From positions 1 to 64,000 of the forward strand of contig NZ_FOCX01000022.1 in NCBI RefSeq assembly GCF_900110215.1: a stretch of DNA of 64,000 bases, in the 5' to 3' direction. A program made the position numbers and the translations under genes. Positions 63,176 to 64,000 of this stretch are shown here, piece after piece. The first letter of the stretch is position 1, and every line of letters starts with the position of its first letter. This stretch comes from Halorientalis persicus. GTDB taxonomy: Archaea; Halobacteriota; Halobacteria; Halobacteriales; Haloarculaceae. The notes beneath the pieces were generated by a model that was not told the DNA's origin, did not search any database, and saw only the letters and a list, made by a program, of their open reading frames with translations.

Positions 63176-63937
63176 TCACTTCGGCGGCCGAAGTCGGTAG
63201 TACCGACGGTTGAGGGTGAACATATACCCCTCGCGCATCGACTTGAGGATCGCGTAGCTGATGAACCCGCCCACGAACGGGAGCAGGAACGTCAGGTCGA
63301 ACAGGAGGTGCGAACCCATCGGCACCAGGTTCTTGACTGACAGCACGGCGATCGTGAACGCGAAGATGACGCCAAACACGCCGACGGACGCCCAGAAGGG
63401 CTGTTCGACCGGCCGCCGGGCCGCGCCCTTGTTCAGGAACGGCACGATGGTAATCGCGCCGACGATGACCAGGTTCGCCAGGACGCCGTAGGTCCGGTCG
63501 GCCATCAGTTTCTGCCCGCCCAGTAGCGCCAGCTCTGGGTTGAGCGGGCCCAGTTTGAGCAGGCCAAAGGACCAGTACAGATACCAGTCCGGCAGGATGA
63601 CCGCGGGCGTACTCGAGGAGTTCGCCGGCGGCATCATCTCCGGGGGCAGCGTCGCCGAGAGGAAGACGATCATGCCGACGAAGAAACTCGTCAGCGCGAG
63701 GTTCCGGATCATCTCGTGGGGCCAGGCCGGGAAGCCCAGCACGTCACGCTCGACGTAACTGGACTCCTGGCGCAGGTCCTGGTCCTCGCGGCGTGCGCGC
63801 TCGAAGTACTCGTAGGTCAGCCGGGAGAGCCCCTGTGTGCGCTCCTTACGCTCGCTCCAGGTCGGGGTCTCGTCGTCCGGCGGGACGATACCGGTGCCGC
63901 CGTCGGTCTCCGTTTCGGGAGTGTCGTTTCCGCTCAT
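63176..63937 (-). CDS. Cytochrome b subunit, C-terminal type (subunit IV-like)
   Basis: 253 aa. After a polar N-terminus (to about 75), membrane helices follow, with the quinol-site motif LPDWYLYWSFGLLK (PDWY in place of PEWY). Split cytochrome b of b6f type has the haem part in a separate gene, here the partial one at 63942. It transfers electrons from menaquinol toward halocyanin-like carriers. Confidence 0.88.
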   Translation of the reverse strand: MSGNDTPETETDGGTGIVPPDDETPTWSERKERTQGLSRLTYEYFERARREDQDLRQESSYVERDVLGFPAWPHEMIRNLALTSFFVGMIVFLSATLPPEMMPPANSSSTPAVILPDWYLYWSFGLLKLGPLNPELALLGGQKLMADRTYGVLANLVIVGAITIVPFLNKGAARRPVEQPFWASVGVFGVIFAFTIAVLSVKNLVPMGSHLLFDLTFLLPFVGGFISYAILKSMREGYMFTLNRRYYRLRPPK

Positions 63938-63941
63938 TGTA

Positions 63942-64000
63942 TTAGTGTGGTTCCGCGATGCCCTGCATCCAGACGATGCCGATGTGGACCGCGATCAGCC
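63942..64000 (-). CDS. Cytochrome b, haem-binding part, last 18 codons
   Basis: Only the C-terminal end, LIAVHIGIVWMQGIAEPH, and stop are in the window. It lies 4 nt before the next start. Identity rests mostly on the neighbouring subunit. Confidence 0.6.
   Translation of the reverse strand, partial: LIAVHIGIVWMQGIAEPH

Overview
The window reads as haloarchaeal chromosome (class Halobacteria). Coding sequence is GC-rich and proteins are very acidic. Diagnostic genes include an S-layer glycoprotein with a PGF-CTERM tail beside archaeosortase A, ribosomal proteins L11/L1/L10/P1 in archaeal form, Trm5, diphthine synthase, a globin-coupled HemAT transducer, a salactin-type actin and a type IV pilin with the archaeal class III signal. 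Genus cannot be fixed from sequence alone.

Region 1 (1-6224) is the right end of an integrated mobile element. It is AT-richer than the rest and carries an IS1595-type transposase that cuts off a single-chain restriction-modification gene, a SWIM zinc-finger cassette with a structured leader and a palindromic operator shared with a divergent winged-helix regulator, about 0.86 kb of AT-rich non-coding DNA, and a tyrosine integrase beside a 25-nt tRNA 3' end that looks like attR (probably tRNA-Val).

Region 2 (6462-21726) is backbone: signal transduction (7TM histidine kinase; HemAT plus a soluble kinase), a DHH phosphoesterase, a hydrolase, an HTH regulator, a short flavoprotein, an AIM24-like protein, a cytochrome P450 followed by a carotenoid oxygenase, an HtpX-like protease and several small proteins, one of them a 36-aa zinc-finger protein.

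Region 3 (21791-29062) holds a same-strand group in which two paralogous PH-like/helical proteins bracket an orphan Eco57I-type DNA methyltransferase. It is followed by a salactin and a FlaD/FlaE-domain protein. Region 4 (29205-34667) has a CBS protein, CorA with a proline-rich upstream ORF overlapping its start, a pilin, a TctA-like permease and a histidine kinase whose N-box is multiplied as a tandem repeat.

Region 5 (34825-43821) is the L11/L1/L10/P1 ribosomal cluster, with a likely regulatory hairpin before L1 and a lipoprotein gene between L11 and L1. It continues with a TrkA/APC permease pair, a DRG GTPase and a two-domain glyoxalase-fold protein. Region 6 (44263-53746) is a cell-envelope area: the S-layer gene, interrupted by one in-frame TAG, then archaeosortase A, dphB, trm5, tRNA-Thr(CGU), a sulfatase-fold enzyme and a lipid-linked oligosaccharide flippase. 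Region 7 (53874-64000) holds two response-regulator/PAS genes, cytochrome oxidase subunit III, two membrane proteins, a prenyl synthase, a degenerate NAD-kinase-like protein and the start of a cytochrome b cluster that runs off the right edge.
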